In this document: one piece after another, positions 8,192-15,317 of the stretch | Position numbering within the stretch: position 1 is the first letter of the stretch | Layout of the letters: each line of letters begins with the position of its first letter | From: Hyphomonas sp. BRH_c22 | Lineage (GTDB): Bacteria; Pseudomonadota; Alphaproteobacteria; Caulobacterales; Hyphomonadaceae | NCBI RefSeq assembly: GCF_000961795.1 | Contig: NZ_LADU01000122.1 | Location: 46,259-110,258 of the forward strand | Direction: 5' to 3' | DNA length: 64,000 nt | Made by a program: the position numbers and the translations under genes | Notes under the pieces: model-generated | Seen by the model: only the letters and a program-made list of their open reading frames with translations | Databases searched by the model: none | What the model was told of the DNA's origin: nothing

Positions 8192-9305
8192 GTTACAAGA
8201 AGCGAACCCGAAGCCGATGGAACTCGAACTTATCGACATCGCGCCCGAAGGCGACATCGAGCCCCGGCCTTGGATTATCCCCGGCATCGCGCTCGGCGGG
8301 GCAGTCAATATCATAGCGGGCAAAGGTGGAGCCGGTAAGTCCCTGCTCGCCCTCCAGTTCGCCGTGATGGTCGCCAACGGCAACCGCTGGGCACATTGGG
8401 AAGCCCGGAAGCGGGGCCGCGTCCTTCTGCTCAATGCCGAGGACGACCAGATGGAAATCCAGCGCCGCCTCTACGGCATCGGCCACGTACAGGACAGGCC
8501 CGAGCCGGGCTGGCTGTTTACAGCCAACCTGCGGAACCTCGTGCTGCTGGCGCAGACGGACGGCAAGCCGACCGAAACGCCGCTGTACGACGCCCTGCTC
8601 CGCAAGGCCCGCGAGATCGACGCCGCCCTTATCGTGATCGATCCGCTGGTCGAGACCCACGCCGGGCTCGACGAAAACAGCAACGGCGACATGATGCGCG
8701 TGATGGAGGCGCTAAGGGCTCTGGCGCGCGATACGGGTGCGGCTGTCCTCGCGGTTCACCACGGCCGGAAGAACATGTCTGCCGGCGAGCAAGACTCGGC
8801 GCGCGGCGGTTCGGCCCTTGTCAATGCGGCGCGGTGCGTCGTCACGCTGGTGCCGCTGGACAAGGCCGACGCTGCGTTCCTCCCGAAGGAAGAGCAGAAG
8901 GACTACTGGCGGTATCAGCACGTAACCTCCGCGAAGCAGAACTATGCACCGCGCGAAGGCGACAAGTGGTTGCGGACTGAATCGGTCGAGCACCCGAACG
9001 GCGAAAGCTATCCGGCTATGCAGCGCGCGGTGCTGGAACATGCTCCGACAAAGATCGACGACAATCTGGTCCTAAACCTTCTGCGCGAGAACGATTGGAC
9101 GCTGGCCAAGAAGGGAACGACCAAGGGCCGGGCCGATGCCGAGCTTTCGGCATTGCTGGGCGTGTCGACTAAGGTGGTCCGCGAGACGCTCGACCGGTTG
9201 GTCGAGGAAGGCGCAGTCGAAGCGAAGGAGAAGTGGGTCAACGGCAACAAGAAGGCGGTCGCCAAACCGACGCACGACCCGGATCAGGGAGACATCCCGT
9301 TTTGA
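8184..9305 (+). CDS. RepA-like AAA/RecA-fold helicase
   Basis: A 373-residue ATPase of the RepA/AAA_25 replicative helicase type. Walker A GKGGAGKS is at residues 46-53, the LLLNAEDD motif at 81-88, Walker B ALIVID at 148-153, and a sensor-like VLAVHHGRKN follows. The C-terminal 80 residues contain a winged-helix-like part (DAELSALLGVSTKVVRETLD) that could bind origin DNA. With the primase it forms a two-gene replication module, as in RSF1010-like plasmids and several phage satellites. It overlaps the primase gene by 8 bases. Confidence 0.82.
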   Translation: MLKLQEANPKPMELELIDIAPEGDIEPRPWIIPGIALGGAVNIIAGKGGAGKSLLALQFAVMVANGNRWAHWEARKRGRVLLLNAEDDQMEIQRRLYGIGHVQDRPEPGWLFTANLRNLVLLAQTDGKPTETPLYDALLRKAREIDAALIVIDPLVETHAGLDENSNGDMMRVMEALRALARDTGAAVLAVHHGRKNMSAGEQDSARGGSALVNAARCVVTLVPLDKADAAFLPKEEQKDYWRYQHVTSAKQNYAPREGDKWLRTESVEHPNGESYPAMQRAVLEHAPTKIDDNLVLNLLRENDWTLAKKGTTKGRADAELSALLGVSTKVVRETLDRLVEEGAVEAKEKWVNGNKKAVAKPTHDPDQGDIPF

Positions 9306-9396
9306 CCGTACATTCCGAGGCGGAACTCACGGCGGAACTCACGGAACGTACGTTTAAATCATCCTGGTTTCCTAAAGGAAACTACGAAGAAGTTAC

Positions 9397-9420
9397 GTTC
9401 AAACGAATGTACGTTTGAAC
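9397..9420. repeat. perfect 9-bp inverted repeat inside a longer near-palindrome
   Basis: GTTCAAACG at 9397-9405 pairs with CGTTTGAAC at 9412-9420 across a 6-base loop. The symmetry continues outward (GAAGAA...TTCTTC) to about 9387-9432 if two single-base bulges are allowed. No T-run follows, so a terminator is less likely than a protein-binding or origin hairpin. Confidence 0.7.
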
Positions 9421-9455
9421 TAACGTTCTTCGGGTTTCCGGCTTTAGAGAAACCT

Positions 9456-9491
9456 AGCCCAGAGGGGATATAGGCCCCTCCCCTCTGGGCT
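9456..9491 (+). terminator. GC-rich hairpin after the helicase gene
   Basis: AGCCCAGAGGGG at 9456-9467 is the exact complement of CCCCTCTGGGCT at 9480-9491, a 12-bp stem with a 12-base loop. The following bases are not T-rich, so termination is plausible but not certain. Confidence 0.5.
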
Positions 9492-9701
9492 CTTCGCGAT
9501 TGGCAGATGTTTGCGCGAGTCATCCTCGATGGGCGCGGTACAGTGGCCGCAATGGCGCGTTTCCGGCGACCCAAAAAGCAGACCCCAACCTGCTGCCGGT
9601 TAGCACCTAAGATCGAAAACCCCGCAGTTACGAGGCTTTTGCGGCGCAAGTAACTCTGCAGGTAACTTTAGACGAGACAGCGGGGACATAAACACCCCCG
9701 C

Positions 9702-9746
9702 GCCGGGGCGGGTTGGGCCTTCTCCTCCCGCGAGGCCCGCCCCGGC
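9702..9746. promoter_or_regulatory. 11-bp GC stem upstream of the packaging genes
   Basis: GCCGGGGCGGG at 9702-9712 pairs exactly with CCCGCCCCGGC at 9736-9746, ending 22 bases before the next ATG. It could attenuate transcription into the packaging genes or act as an operator. Confidence 0.45.
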
Positions 9747-9768
9747 ACCCACCACGAAAGGACGACTA

Positions 9769-9957
9769 ATGCGCATCACTATAGCCCGCCACGCCAACGA
9801 CCCCCGCAGCGCGTTCTCCCAGTCCGACAAGCACGACGCCGAGCAGCGCCAGCGCTCCGCCGAAGCCCATCGGGCCAGGAACGAAGCCGCAGCCGCCGAC
9901 GCCAAGGCCGTCGCCGAAGTCAGCCGCCAAGCCTTGATGCAACGCGCCGGGGCTTGA
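9769..9957 (+). CDS. small charged protein before TerS
   Basis: A 62-residue frame preceded by GAAAGGAC and overlapping the next gene's ATG at its stop (TGATG). It is rich in Ala, Arg, Glu and Gln and likely forms one long helix (HDAEQRQRSAEAHRARNEAA). No family recognised. The ribosome site and the coupling to the TerS-like gene support it as real. Confidence 0.6.
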   Translation: MRITIARHANDPRSAFSQSDKHDAEQRQRSAEAHRARNEAAAADAKAVAEVSRQALMQRAGA

Positions 9958-10403
9958 TGACCGACGACGTCATCGTACACAACGCCGGAGGCCGGAACCG
10001 CGCCATCGGTAAGAAGGGCCTCGCCCTGCTGGAAGAGATGGCCGCCAAGGGCATGTCGCAGACCAGCATGGCAAAGACGCTGCGCATGGACCGCAGCACG
10101 CTAACCGAGATTAAGAAGCGCCAGCCCGAAGTCGAGGAAGCTATCGAGCGCGGCTACTCCCGCATGGAGGACGTGCTGGTCGACCGGCTGATGACACTTT
10201 CGATGAGCGACAGCAAAGCCGCCGTAACCGCAATGATATTCCTGCTTAAGACCCGGCGCGGCTACGAGGGCACCAAGGTGCCTACCCACATCACGATCAA
10301 TCAGGACAACCGCACACAAACGATTTCCCTCCCGTCCGCGCAGGACATGGACACCTACATGCGGAGGATCGCCGATGGATCGCCTGTCGCCGTTTCAGGC
10401 TAG
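9957..10403 (+). CDS. small-terminase-like DNA-binding protein
   Basis: A 148-residue protein. The N-terminal region contains a helix-turn-helix (GMSQTSMAKTLRMDRSTLTE), followed by a helical segment with EAIERGYSRMEDVLVDRL and KTRRGYEGTKVP, a layout typical of TerS subunits that recognise the packaging site. It directly precedes and overlaps the large terminase gene by 29 bases. ATG at 9957 overlaps the previous stop; a TTG three bases earlier is possible. Confidence 0.75.
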   Translation: MTDDVIVHNAGGRNRAIGKKGLALLEEMAAKGMSQTSMAKTLRMDRSTLTEIKKRQPEVEEAIERGYSRMEDVLVDRLMTLSMSDSKAAVTAMIFLLKTRRGYEGTKVPTHITINQDNRTQTISLPSAQDMDTYMRRIADGSPVAVSG

Positions 10404-11757
10404 CGTCCTACAGACGCCCCGCGAACTAAACCTCGCCCTTCTCGGCGCGCGGGGCGGCGGCAAGTCCACTGCCGCTGTCGCTCTAATCGCGCGCGACCTA
10501 CAGGAATACGGCGAAGATGCCAGCGTACTGGTTGTCCGCCGCACCCTTCGCGCCCTGTCCGACTTTGAGGAGGAGCTTCTCCGCCTCATTGGGCTCGTCT
10601 CGGGCGGCACCCACTCCTACAACCGCGCCGAGAAGATCCTCCGCTGGAACGGCGGCAAGGTAACGCTCGCCGCAATCGAACGCGCCGCCGATTACGACAA
10701 GCTTCAGGGAAAATCTTTTCATCTAATAATCGTCGAGGAAGTCACCCAGTATCCCAGCGAGCGCGTCCTGCGCCTCTTACGCTCTAACCTGCGCGCCGCC
10801 CCCGGTGTCCCGACGCGCGTCGTCTACTTGGGCAACCCCGGTGGTCCGCTGCATGGGCGCATCTTCGACCGCCACGTAAAAGACCGCCGCAGCCACGTAC
10901 CATACACGGTCGATGGCGAGCACTGGGCGACCATAAACTCTGGCCCAGCGGACAACCCCTTTATCGACCTAGAGGACTACATCACCCGCCTGCGCGAAGC
11001 GTGCCACGGCGACGCGGTGCGTCTGTCCCAATGGTTGTTCGGCGATTGGACCCGTGGCGAAGGCCTCATGTGGCCCCAATTCTCTACCGAGAAGCACGTC
11101 ATCTCCGTCGCACCGCACAGCATAAACGGCGACGTCTGGGCTCCGGTGGTGGGCATCGACTGGGGCCTGTCCTCCCCGAGCGTGGCGCACCTCGCTTTGC
11201 GTGCGAAGAGAGACCTCCACCTGTTCGGGCGGACCATCCCCCGCGACAGCGTCCTAATCCTAGACGAAGTCACGGACCTGATTGGCACGCCCGGCATCGA
11301 CGAAAATCTTAACAAGTCGTCCGAGTGGCCCCCTTCCCGTCTGGGCGAGAGGGCTGCCAGCATGTGTGCCAATTGGGGCGTACACAAACCTTCGGGCGTC
11401 GTAGACAACGCACGGGGGCTTAGCGGCGACGATGTGATCGAGGAAATCCGCAAGACGGGCAAGTTCTGGTCGCTTACCCTCCCCCGCAAGGGACGCCGCG
11501 CCGAGCGACACGCGCTGATGGCGAGCATGTTACAGGCCGCTGCCGAAAGTAACCCGCACCGGCCACATCTCTACATCAGCGACAACTGCCAGTTCCTTAT
11601 CCACGCCATCTCGAACTCCGTCCGGGACGAGCGCGATCCCGATGACGTTGCCGATACGCCGGGCTGCCCAGACCACCCTCTTGATTCCGCCCAATATGCC
11701 ATAGCCCAGCACAGGATTAGGCGTACACTTGTATCGTCCGTGACCGGACTTTCTTAG
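10375..11757 (+). CDS. phage large terminase (TerL)
   Basis: A 460-residue packaging motor. The ATPase domain has Walker A GARGGGKST at residues 24-32, the adenine-contacting VLVVRRT at 51-57, Walker B LIIVEE at 117-122, and a coupling-type motif in YLGNPGG. The RNase H-fold nuclease domain begins with VVGIDWG (D262), with more acidic residues in LILDEVTD and VVDNARGLSGDD. Length is normal for the family, so it looks intact. It would cut and pump DNA into a procapsid; because the element has no capsid genes, that procapsid would come from a helper phage (inference). Confidence 0.88.
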   Translation: MDRLSPFQASVLQTPRELNLALLGARGGGKSTAAVALIARDLQEYGEDASVLVVRRTLRALSDFEEELLRLIGLVSGGTHSYNRAEKILRWNGGKVTLAAIERAADYDKLQGKSFHLIIVEEVTQYPSERVLRLLRSNLRAAPGVPTRVVYLGNPGGPLHGRIFDRHVKDRRSHVPYTVDGEHWATINSGPADNPFIDLEDYITRLREACHGDAVRLSQWLFGDWTRGEGLMWPQFSTEKHVISVAPHSINGDVWAPVVGIDWGLSSPSVAHLALRAKRDLHLFGRTIPRDSVLILDEVTDLIGTPGIDENLNKSSEWPPSRLGERAASMCANWGVHKPSGVVDNARGLSGDDVIEEIRKTGKFWSLTLPRKGRRAERHALMASMLQAAAESNPHRPHLYISDNCQFLIHAISNSVRDERDPDDVADTPGCPDHPLDSAQYAIAQHRIRRTLVSSVTGLS

Positions 11758-11770
11758 GAGACCTAAAACA

Positions 11771-12487
11771 ATGACCAACACTTCCCACCTCTCGCCGCTG
11801 GACCAGACCCTGATGGGCCGGACCCGCGCCAAGCAACCCTATCCCGATGCCAAGATTGTGCGCCAGCAGCAGCTGCGCGCCGTTAAGCCGCTCACGCTCG
11901 ACTTCATGCCGGGCTCCGTCCGGGGCGACGGTCCTGCCGCCCGCAACGCCATCGCCACCCTCTCGGAGCTTTCCGTCACTTGGGCCACGATTTCCGAGGC
12001 CGCCAAGGATAGCTCGATGGACAAGCTCGCTCCCGCTGCCCGGCGCGCGTACGATGGCCTCGCTGCGAAGCTACGGACGACACAGGCGACGATTGACACA
12101 CAGATCGCCCACTATGCCTCCCAGATCGAAGAGCGCGTCGCACCGCGCGTGGACGCGGCGCTCGCCGCCGAAATCCGCACGCACCTGCGCGACAAGGGGA
12201 TCATGGAGGTTGTCAAAGCCGCCGAGTCCGATCCCCGCGTCTCGTCTGCCCTTCTCTCCGCCCCGGCCTTCCTCACTGGGCTTAAGCCCGACCAGCTCGC
12301 CCTCGTCCGCAAGAGCGCCACGAAGGCTCACGCACCAGAGCAGTCTGCCCTGATGGACGAGGCTATCGCTGCCGGCCAGCGCATCGCCGCTGCGGCAGAT
12401 CACATCGTCACTGGGCTCGGCAGCAAAGTGGTCGCATGGGAAGTAGAGGCTAAAGAGCCCGACGCTCTGAGGGCTCTAAACACATGA
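11771..12487 (+). CDS. unknown helical protein next to terminase
   Basis: A 238-residue protein with a strong AGGAG ribosome site, 13 bases after the TerL gene. It is Ala-rich and predicted mostly helical (AARNAIATLSELSVTWATISE, IASQIEERVAP-like stretches), without membrane segments or known motifs. In satellites this position can hold capsid-size or scaffold-like factors, but no such homology is visible. It overlaps the next gene by four bases. Confidence 0.65.
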   Translation: MTNTSHLSPLDQTLMGRTRAKQPYPDAKIVRQQQLRAVKPLTLDFMPGSVRGDGPAARNAIATLSELSVTWATISEAAKDSSMDKLAPAARRAYDGLAAKLRTTQATIDTQIAHYASQIEERVAPRVDAALAAEIRTHLRDKGIMEVVKAAESDPRVSSALLSAPAFLTGLKPDQLALVRKSATKAHAPEQSALMDEAIAAGQRIAAAADHIVTGLGSKVVAWEVEAKEPDALRALNT

Positions 12488-12801
12488 TGACGGACGAAGA
12501 ATTTATCGACGGCGCGCTGGACGCCCAATCGCCGGAGACGCTCGCCGCCGCTCGCGCCGCGCTTACCGCCCAGACGGTGCTCGGCGTCCGGTTCGACCCT
12601 CGCCGCATAGAAGAGTTCGCAGACCACTACCGCGCCCCGCGCGCCGCTGTCCTAGCTCTCCTGGGCTATGTGATCGGACGCGAGCCCGGCAGTCGGGCCG
12701 AAGTGTTCTCGGCGGACTACGCCGCCCCTTCCAGTCACCGCCAGACCCAGCTCGCCACCGCCGCCGCACTCACCCTCGCCCGCACCATCGGCAGCGCATA
12801 A
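12484..12801 (+). CDS. unknown small protein of the packaging operon
   Basis: A 105-residue protein starting at an ATGATG that overlaps the previous stop. It is Ala- and Arg-rich and probably helical, with DRRIEEFADHYRAPRAA-like sequence and no recognised domain. It is the last gene of the run; a GC hairpin terminator follows five bases after its stop. Confidence 0.6.
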   Translation: MMTDEEFIDGALDAQSPETLAAARAALTAQTVLGVRFDPRRIEEFADHYRAPRAAVLALLGYVIGREPGSRAEVFSADYAAPSSHRQTQLATAAALTLARTIGSA

Positions 12802-12805
12802 GAAA

Positions 12806-12831
12806 AGGCCCGGCGCGCCAACGCCGGGCCT
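12806..12831 (+). terminator. hairpin terminator of the packaging operon
   Basis: AGGCCCGGCG at 12806-12815 pairs exactly with CGCCGGGCCT at 12822-12831 across a 6-base loop. It lies between the end of the plus-strand operon and the stop of the small minus-strand gene and may serve both strands; A-runs before it would read as T-runs on the minus strand. Confidence 0.65.
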
Positions 12832-12837
12832 GATCAG

Positions 12838-12975
12838 TTAGTCACGACGATAGTAGATATCGACGATGCCATCTTCGATCTCCAGAAAGACGCCGCACAT
12901 GTCTGCGGCGACCCGGAGTTCTTCGATGAGGTCGAGTAGATACTGAATCGCTTTGTCGCGTTGATCAGTTACCAT
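12838..12975 (-). CDS. 45-residue acidic protein of the satellite
   Basis: A short minus-strand gene reading MVTDQRDKAI, then QYLLDLIEEL, then RVAADMCGVF, ending DIYYRRD. An AGGAGA Shine-Dalgarno lies about 8 bases before the ATG at 12975. It looks like one amphipathic helix followed by a beta hairpin. It is divergent from the 82-residue gene at 13161, with two large hairpins between. Function unknown; size and context fit a small regulator or anti-host protein (inference). Confidence 0.6.
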   Translation of the reverse strand: MVTDQRDKAIQYLLDLIEELRVAADMCGVFLEIEDGIVDIYYRRD

Positions 12976-12996
12976 TAGGGGTCTCCTCTTATGGCA

Positions 12997-13108
12997 GGTT
13001 AGGTTGTCGCTGTCGGCTCACCCTGCGGCGACAACCTAACCAAACCACACTCAGGAATTTCCCTCAGGGCGCGATACTTTCAGATTTTCCGAAGTATCGC
13101 ACCCTGAG
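12997..13108. promoter_or_regulatory. two large perfect or near-perfect hairpins between divergent small genes
   Basis: GGTTAGGTTGTCGC at 12997-13010 pairs over all 14 bases with 13028-13041. A second structure pairs 13063-13079 with 13092-13108, 17-bp arms with one mismatch, across a 12-base loop. No gene fits in 12976-13160. Possible roles are a small structured RNA, a divergent operator pair, a packaging (pac) site or an origin; the sequence alone does not decide. Confidence 0.55.
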
Positions 13109-13160
13109 CCTATCGCGCGCCTATGTCATCCGTTCTGCGTTGATCAGAAAGGAGAACCAA

Positions 13161-13409
13161 ATGACCAACTTTCGAAACGAAGACTACTGCGTCACGGCTG
13201 AGGAAATTCTGTATATGTCCGCCGATGCGGTTGCCGACGCGGGCGGCGCGATGAACTACTTGGAAGCGGCCAAGTATTTCGCGGCGATCATCGGGCAAAC
13301 GTCCGCGACCGATCCCGACGCCCAAGCCCGGTTTATTCTTGAGGCAGTCCGTACCACACTTCGGGCCGGGAATGTGATCCCGTTCGCACCGCGCGGTGCA
13401 GCTTTTTGA
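13161..13409 (+). CDS. 82-residue unknown satellite protein
   Basis: Begins MTNFRNEDYCVT with an AAGGAGA ribosome site seven bases before the ATG; an upstream in-frame TTG is less likely. It is acidic and mostly helical (AMNYLEAAKYFAAIIGQ). Its last 77 bases overlap the convergent gene at 13333-13983. No family recognised. Confidence 0.6.
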   Translation: MTNFRNEDYCVTAEEILYMSADAVADAGGAMNYLEAAKYFAAIIGQTSATDPDAQARFILEAVRTTLRAGNVIPFAPRGAAF

Positions 13410-13983
13410 CGCCATTGGGCGTGGCCAGATCGTCCGCGCCGAGCAGCTTCAATTCCCGGATGAGGAACTCCGCGAATGGACTGTTCGCTCCCTCCGAGTC
13501 TTCGTCGTCCTCGGGCTTGGAGTCCGCGATGCTGACGGTCGTCTGCCAACCTTGCGCACGCCACCAGTTGTACAGCGGCGCGACGCATGGAGCCCACCAA
13601 TCGACGCGCCAGTTGGCGCGCTTCGCAACGCGCTTTTGCGAAGCGGAGCAGGCCGTGGCGGTCAGCCGCTCGGAGAACTCCGTCAGCGTCATCCCGAAGC
13701 CCGCCCAGATGTGTGGCTCATAGTAGCGGGCTTCGTCGTCCGAGAAGTCGCTCACCCGCTGGGCTAGATCGGCCAGTGCTTCGCCGTCGAAGCGCCGTTC
13801 CAACGCCGCCGCCACGAGCAGGCGGCTTGCCTCCTGCCGGGCTCGCCGCAACGCCTCTGTGGCCTCCGCTGCGAGCCCTACTGTGCAGGTGGGCGACATA
13901 TAGCAGGCCCCGTTATGGACCTGCTCCTTGTTCGGGCAGTGGAGGCAGCATTTGCTCATGCCAGCAACTATGCTCGGCTTCAT
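13333..13983 (-). CDS. unknown cysteine-cluster protein (satellite cargo)
   Basis: A 216-residue protein with an N-terminal cluster C12, C13, C16, C27 and C33 (CCLHCPN...GACYMSPTC) that could bind zinc or an Fe-S cluster. The rest is helical and tryptophan-rich in the middle (RVDWWAPCVAPLYNWWRAQG). No clear Shine-Dalgarno; an ATG at 13959 is an alternative start. It overlaps the convergent 82-residue gene at its 3' end. It is divergent from the cargo gene at 14111 and lies in the tRNA-proximal part of the element, where accessory genes usually sit. Confidence 0.6.
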   Translation of the reverse strand: MKPSIVAGMSKCCLHCPNKEQVHNGACYMSPTCTVGLAAEATEALRRARQEASRLLVAAALERRFDGEALADLAQRVSDFSDDEARYYEPHIWAGFGMTLTEFSERLTATACSASQKRVAKRANWRVDWWAPCVAPLYNWWRAQGWQTTVSIADSKPEDDEDSEGANSPFAEFLIRELKLLGADDLATPNGVKKLHRAVRTGSHSRPEVWYGLPQE

Positions 13984-14110
13984 CTTTACGGCCGGTTACT
14001 CGGACGCCCCGGCCTACATCTAGTGCATTTGGGGAAATGACACACATGATCTTGATTTGTTCCCGCGATGGGAGTATCTTAACAGATCATGAAATCTCGG
14101 AGACACCTCG

Positions 14111-15166
14111 TTGCCGACAGACATCAACCAGCCGGGCCCACACCATAAAGTCTCTCCGGAGCAAGTCAGACAGGGATTCGCAGAACACCTCAAGCGCAGT
14201 GAATACCCGGAGGACTTTCCAGGGGTGGCGCATAATGCCAAGCCACCCGAAGACCGAGGGTTCGTAATCATCCACAAGGATGTGACCATTACGCCCGGCT
14301 TGCGACTGAGGCTTTCCACTGACCCTGACAGCCCGACTGACTGCTTCCTGCCGTGCAATCTTTGCGGCCCCTCACCGAAGTTTAAGAACAACGGCTACGC
14401 AATCCTCTGTGACAAAGGCTGGATATACTTCGTCGGGCATGACTGCGCGATGGCTCACTATGAGGGCCAATTTTCTGATGCGAAGAAGGTCTTTGACCGA
14501 GAAACGGCGGAGCGGCGAGCTCAAGAGTACTTCTTTGAAAACGCCGGGCGCATTCCGGCGATTGTACTACGCGCCCAGAGCTTGCTTGAAGTCGCGGAAT
14601 CCTACGCTCCCGCCCATCGGGAAATTAAACGCCATCCGACCTTCAGGAAGACAATGCGGTCCGCCATCGTGGACAATGGCGGCTGGCTTCAGGTCAAGCA
14701 GCTTCAAGAAGTGCAACTCGGCAACGGCGTCTCGGTGCCCCGCGAAGTAACTGAGAACTTTGCTCGGATAGTCGGTGAGACTGCCGTGCGCAGCGAGTTT
14801 GCGTTTGACAGCGTTCTGCGTTCAAACATGCAATTCTTAGAAGGGTTCGGCGACACCGAGGAAGCGGTACTACAAGGCGTACTTGCGACCCAAGAAACTG
14901 GCAAGCTGCCTCAGCTTCACTCTGCTGTGCTGCGAGCAACGGAAGCGGTGAACCAAGCCCGTGACGGACTGGCCCAGTTCCGCCTTTTCTTCCAGCCCGG
15001 CAATCTGGAAAACATCCAACGTTGGCTGCGCCTACGCGACTGCCCCATTCAATGCCGCGCCGAAAACGACAAGCATGTTTGGTGGTTCCGGACCATGAGC
15101 ACACAAAAGCGCCGCCCGATTGACACGAGGGTGTTTGCCGCACCAGTTCCGAAATCTGTCGCCTGA
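14111..15166 (+). CDS. unknown zinc-finger-like cargo protein
   Basis: A 351-residue protein starting with TTG at 14111, supported by CGGAGA upstream; no closer ATG fits. A compact cysteine/histidine module at residues 78-112 (CFLPCNLCG, C100, GHDC with H110 and C112) looks like a zinc ribbon. Downstream is a long helical region (FDRETAERRAQEYFFENAGR) and a C-terminal basic part. No known family. It is the last gene before the right att site, the typical slot for immunity or anti-phage cargo in satellites (inference from position only). Confidence 0.65.
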   Translation: MPTDINQPGPHHKVSPEQVRQGFAEHLKRSEYPEDFPGVAHNAKPPEDRGFVIIHKDVTITPGLRLRLSTDPDSPTDCFLPCNLCGPSPKFKNNGYAILCDKGWIYFVGHDCAMAHYEGQFSDAKKVFDRETAERRAQEYFFENAGRIPAIVLRAQSLLEVAESYAPAHREIKRHPTFRKTMRSAIVDNGGWLQVKQLQEVQLGNGVSVPREVTENFARIVGETAVRSEFAFDSVLRSNMQFLEGFGDTEEAVLQGVLATQETGKLPQLHSAVLRATEAVNQARDGLAQFRLFFQPGNLENIQRWLRLRDCPIQCRAENDKHVWWFRTMSTQKRRPIDTRVFAAPVPKSVA

Positions 15167-15185
15167 AGTTACTCCGAAGTTACTC
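15166..15185 (+). repeat. paired AAGTTACTC repeats, candidate arm sites (right)
   Basis: AAGTTACTC occurs at 15166 and again at 15177, an 11-base period, between the last cargo gene and attR. It mirrors the pair upstream of the integrase at 5227-5247. Confidence 0.45.
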
Positions 15186-15239
15186 GGACCAAAAGCGGAG
15201 CCCCAGAAAACCCGGTAAGTGTCTGTATTTTTTAGGGTT

Positions 15240-15290
15240 TTCTGGAGCGGGCGAAGAGATTCGAACTCTCGACCCCAACCTTGGCAAGGT
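15240..15290. repeat. attR: 51-bp repeat overlapping tRNA-Gly
   Basis: Identical to 5082-5132. It covers the 3' end of the tRNA gene including the encoded CCA, so integration leaves the tRNA intact on this side. Confidence 0.9.
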
Positions 15291-15317
15291 TGTGCTCTAC
15301 CACTGAGCTACGCCCGC
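15243..15317 (-). tRNA. tRNA-Gly (anticodon GCC)
   Basis: The complement reads GCGGGCGTAGCTCAGTGGTA..., with a 7-bp acceptor stem closed by CGCCCGC, a D-arm AGCTCAGTGGTAGAGC, an anticodon loop TTGCCAA (GCC at 15283-15285), a T-loop GTTCGAATC and encoded CCA at 15243-15245. All stems pair. It is the integration target of the element to its left. Confidence 0.95.

Larger units (their letters stand above)
9306..9768. other. structured non-coding region, candidate replication origin of the element
   Basis: 463 bases with no supported gene between the helicase and the packaging genes. It contains a repeated GGCGGAACTCAC motif (about 9318-9341), a large near-palindrome (about 9387-9432), a GC hairpin at 9456-9491, several GTTAC/GTAAC motifs at about 9627-9665, and a second GC hairpin at 9702-9746. 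Repeats plus palindromes beside primase and helicase genes are what an origin would look like (inference). Confidence 0.5.
5082..15290. mobile_element. phage-satellite-like integrative element in tRNA-Gly(GCC)
   Basis: About 10.2 kb bounded by a perfect 51-bp direct repeat at 5082-5132 and 15240-15290; the right copy is the 3' half of an intact tRNA-Gly. Content in order: tyrosine integrase, AlpA-like regulator, small unknown, RepB-type primase, RepA-like helicase, non-coding structured region, small gene, TerS-like, TerL-like, two unknowns, divergent small genes around two large hairpins, and two cargo genes. No portal, capsid, tail or lysis genes are recognisable. The integrase-AlpA-primase-terminase order resembles phage-inducible chromosomal islands of Gram-negative bacteria; a decayed prophage is the alternative. 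Confidence 0.8.

Noticed and set aside
13396..13767. 123-codon plus-strand frame overlapping the cargo gene at 13333-13983
   Set aside because: The minus-strand frame has more protein-like composition and a cysteine cluster; the plus frame lacks a ribosome site and looks like its shadow.
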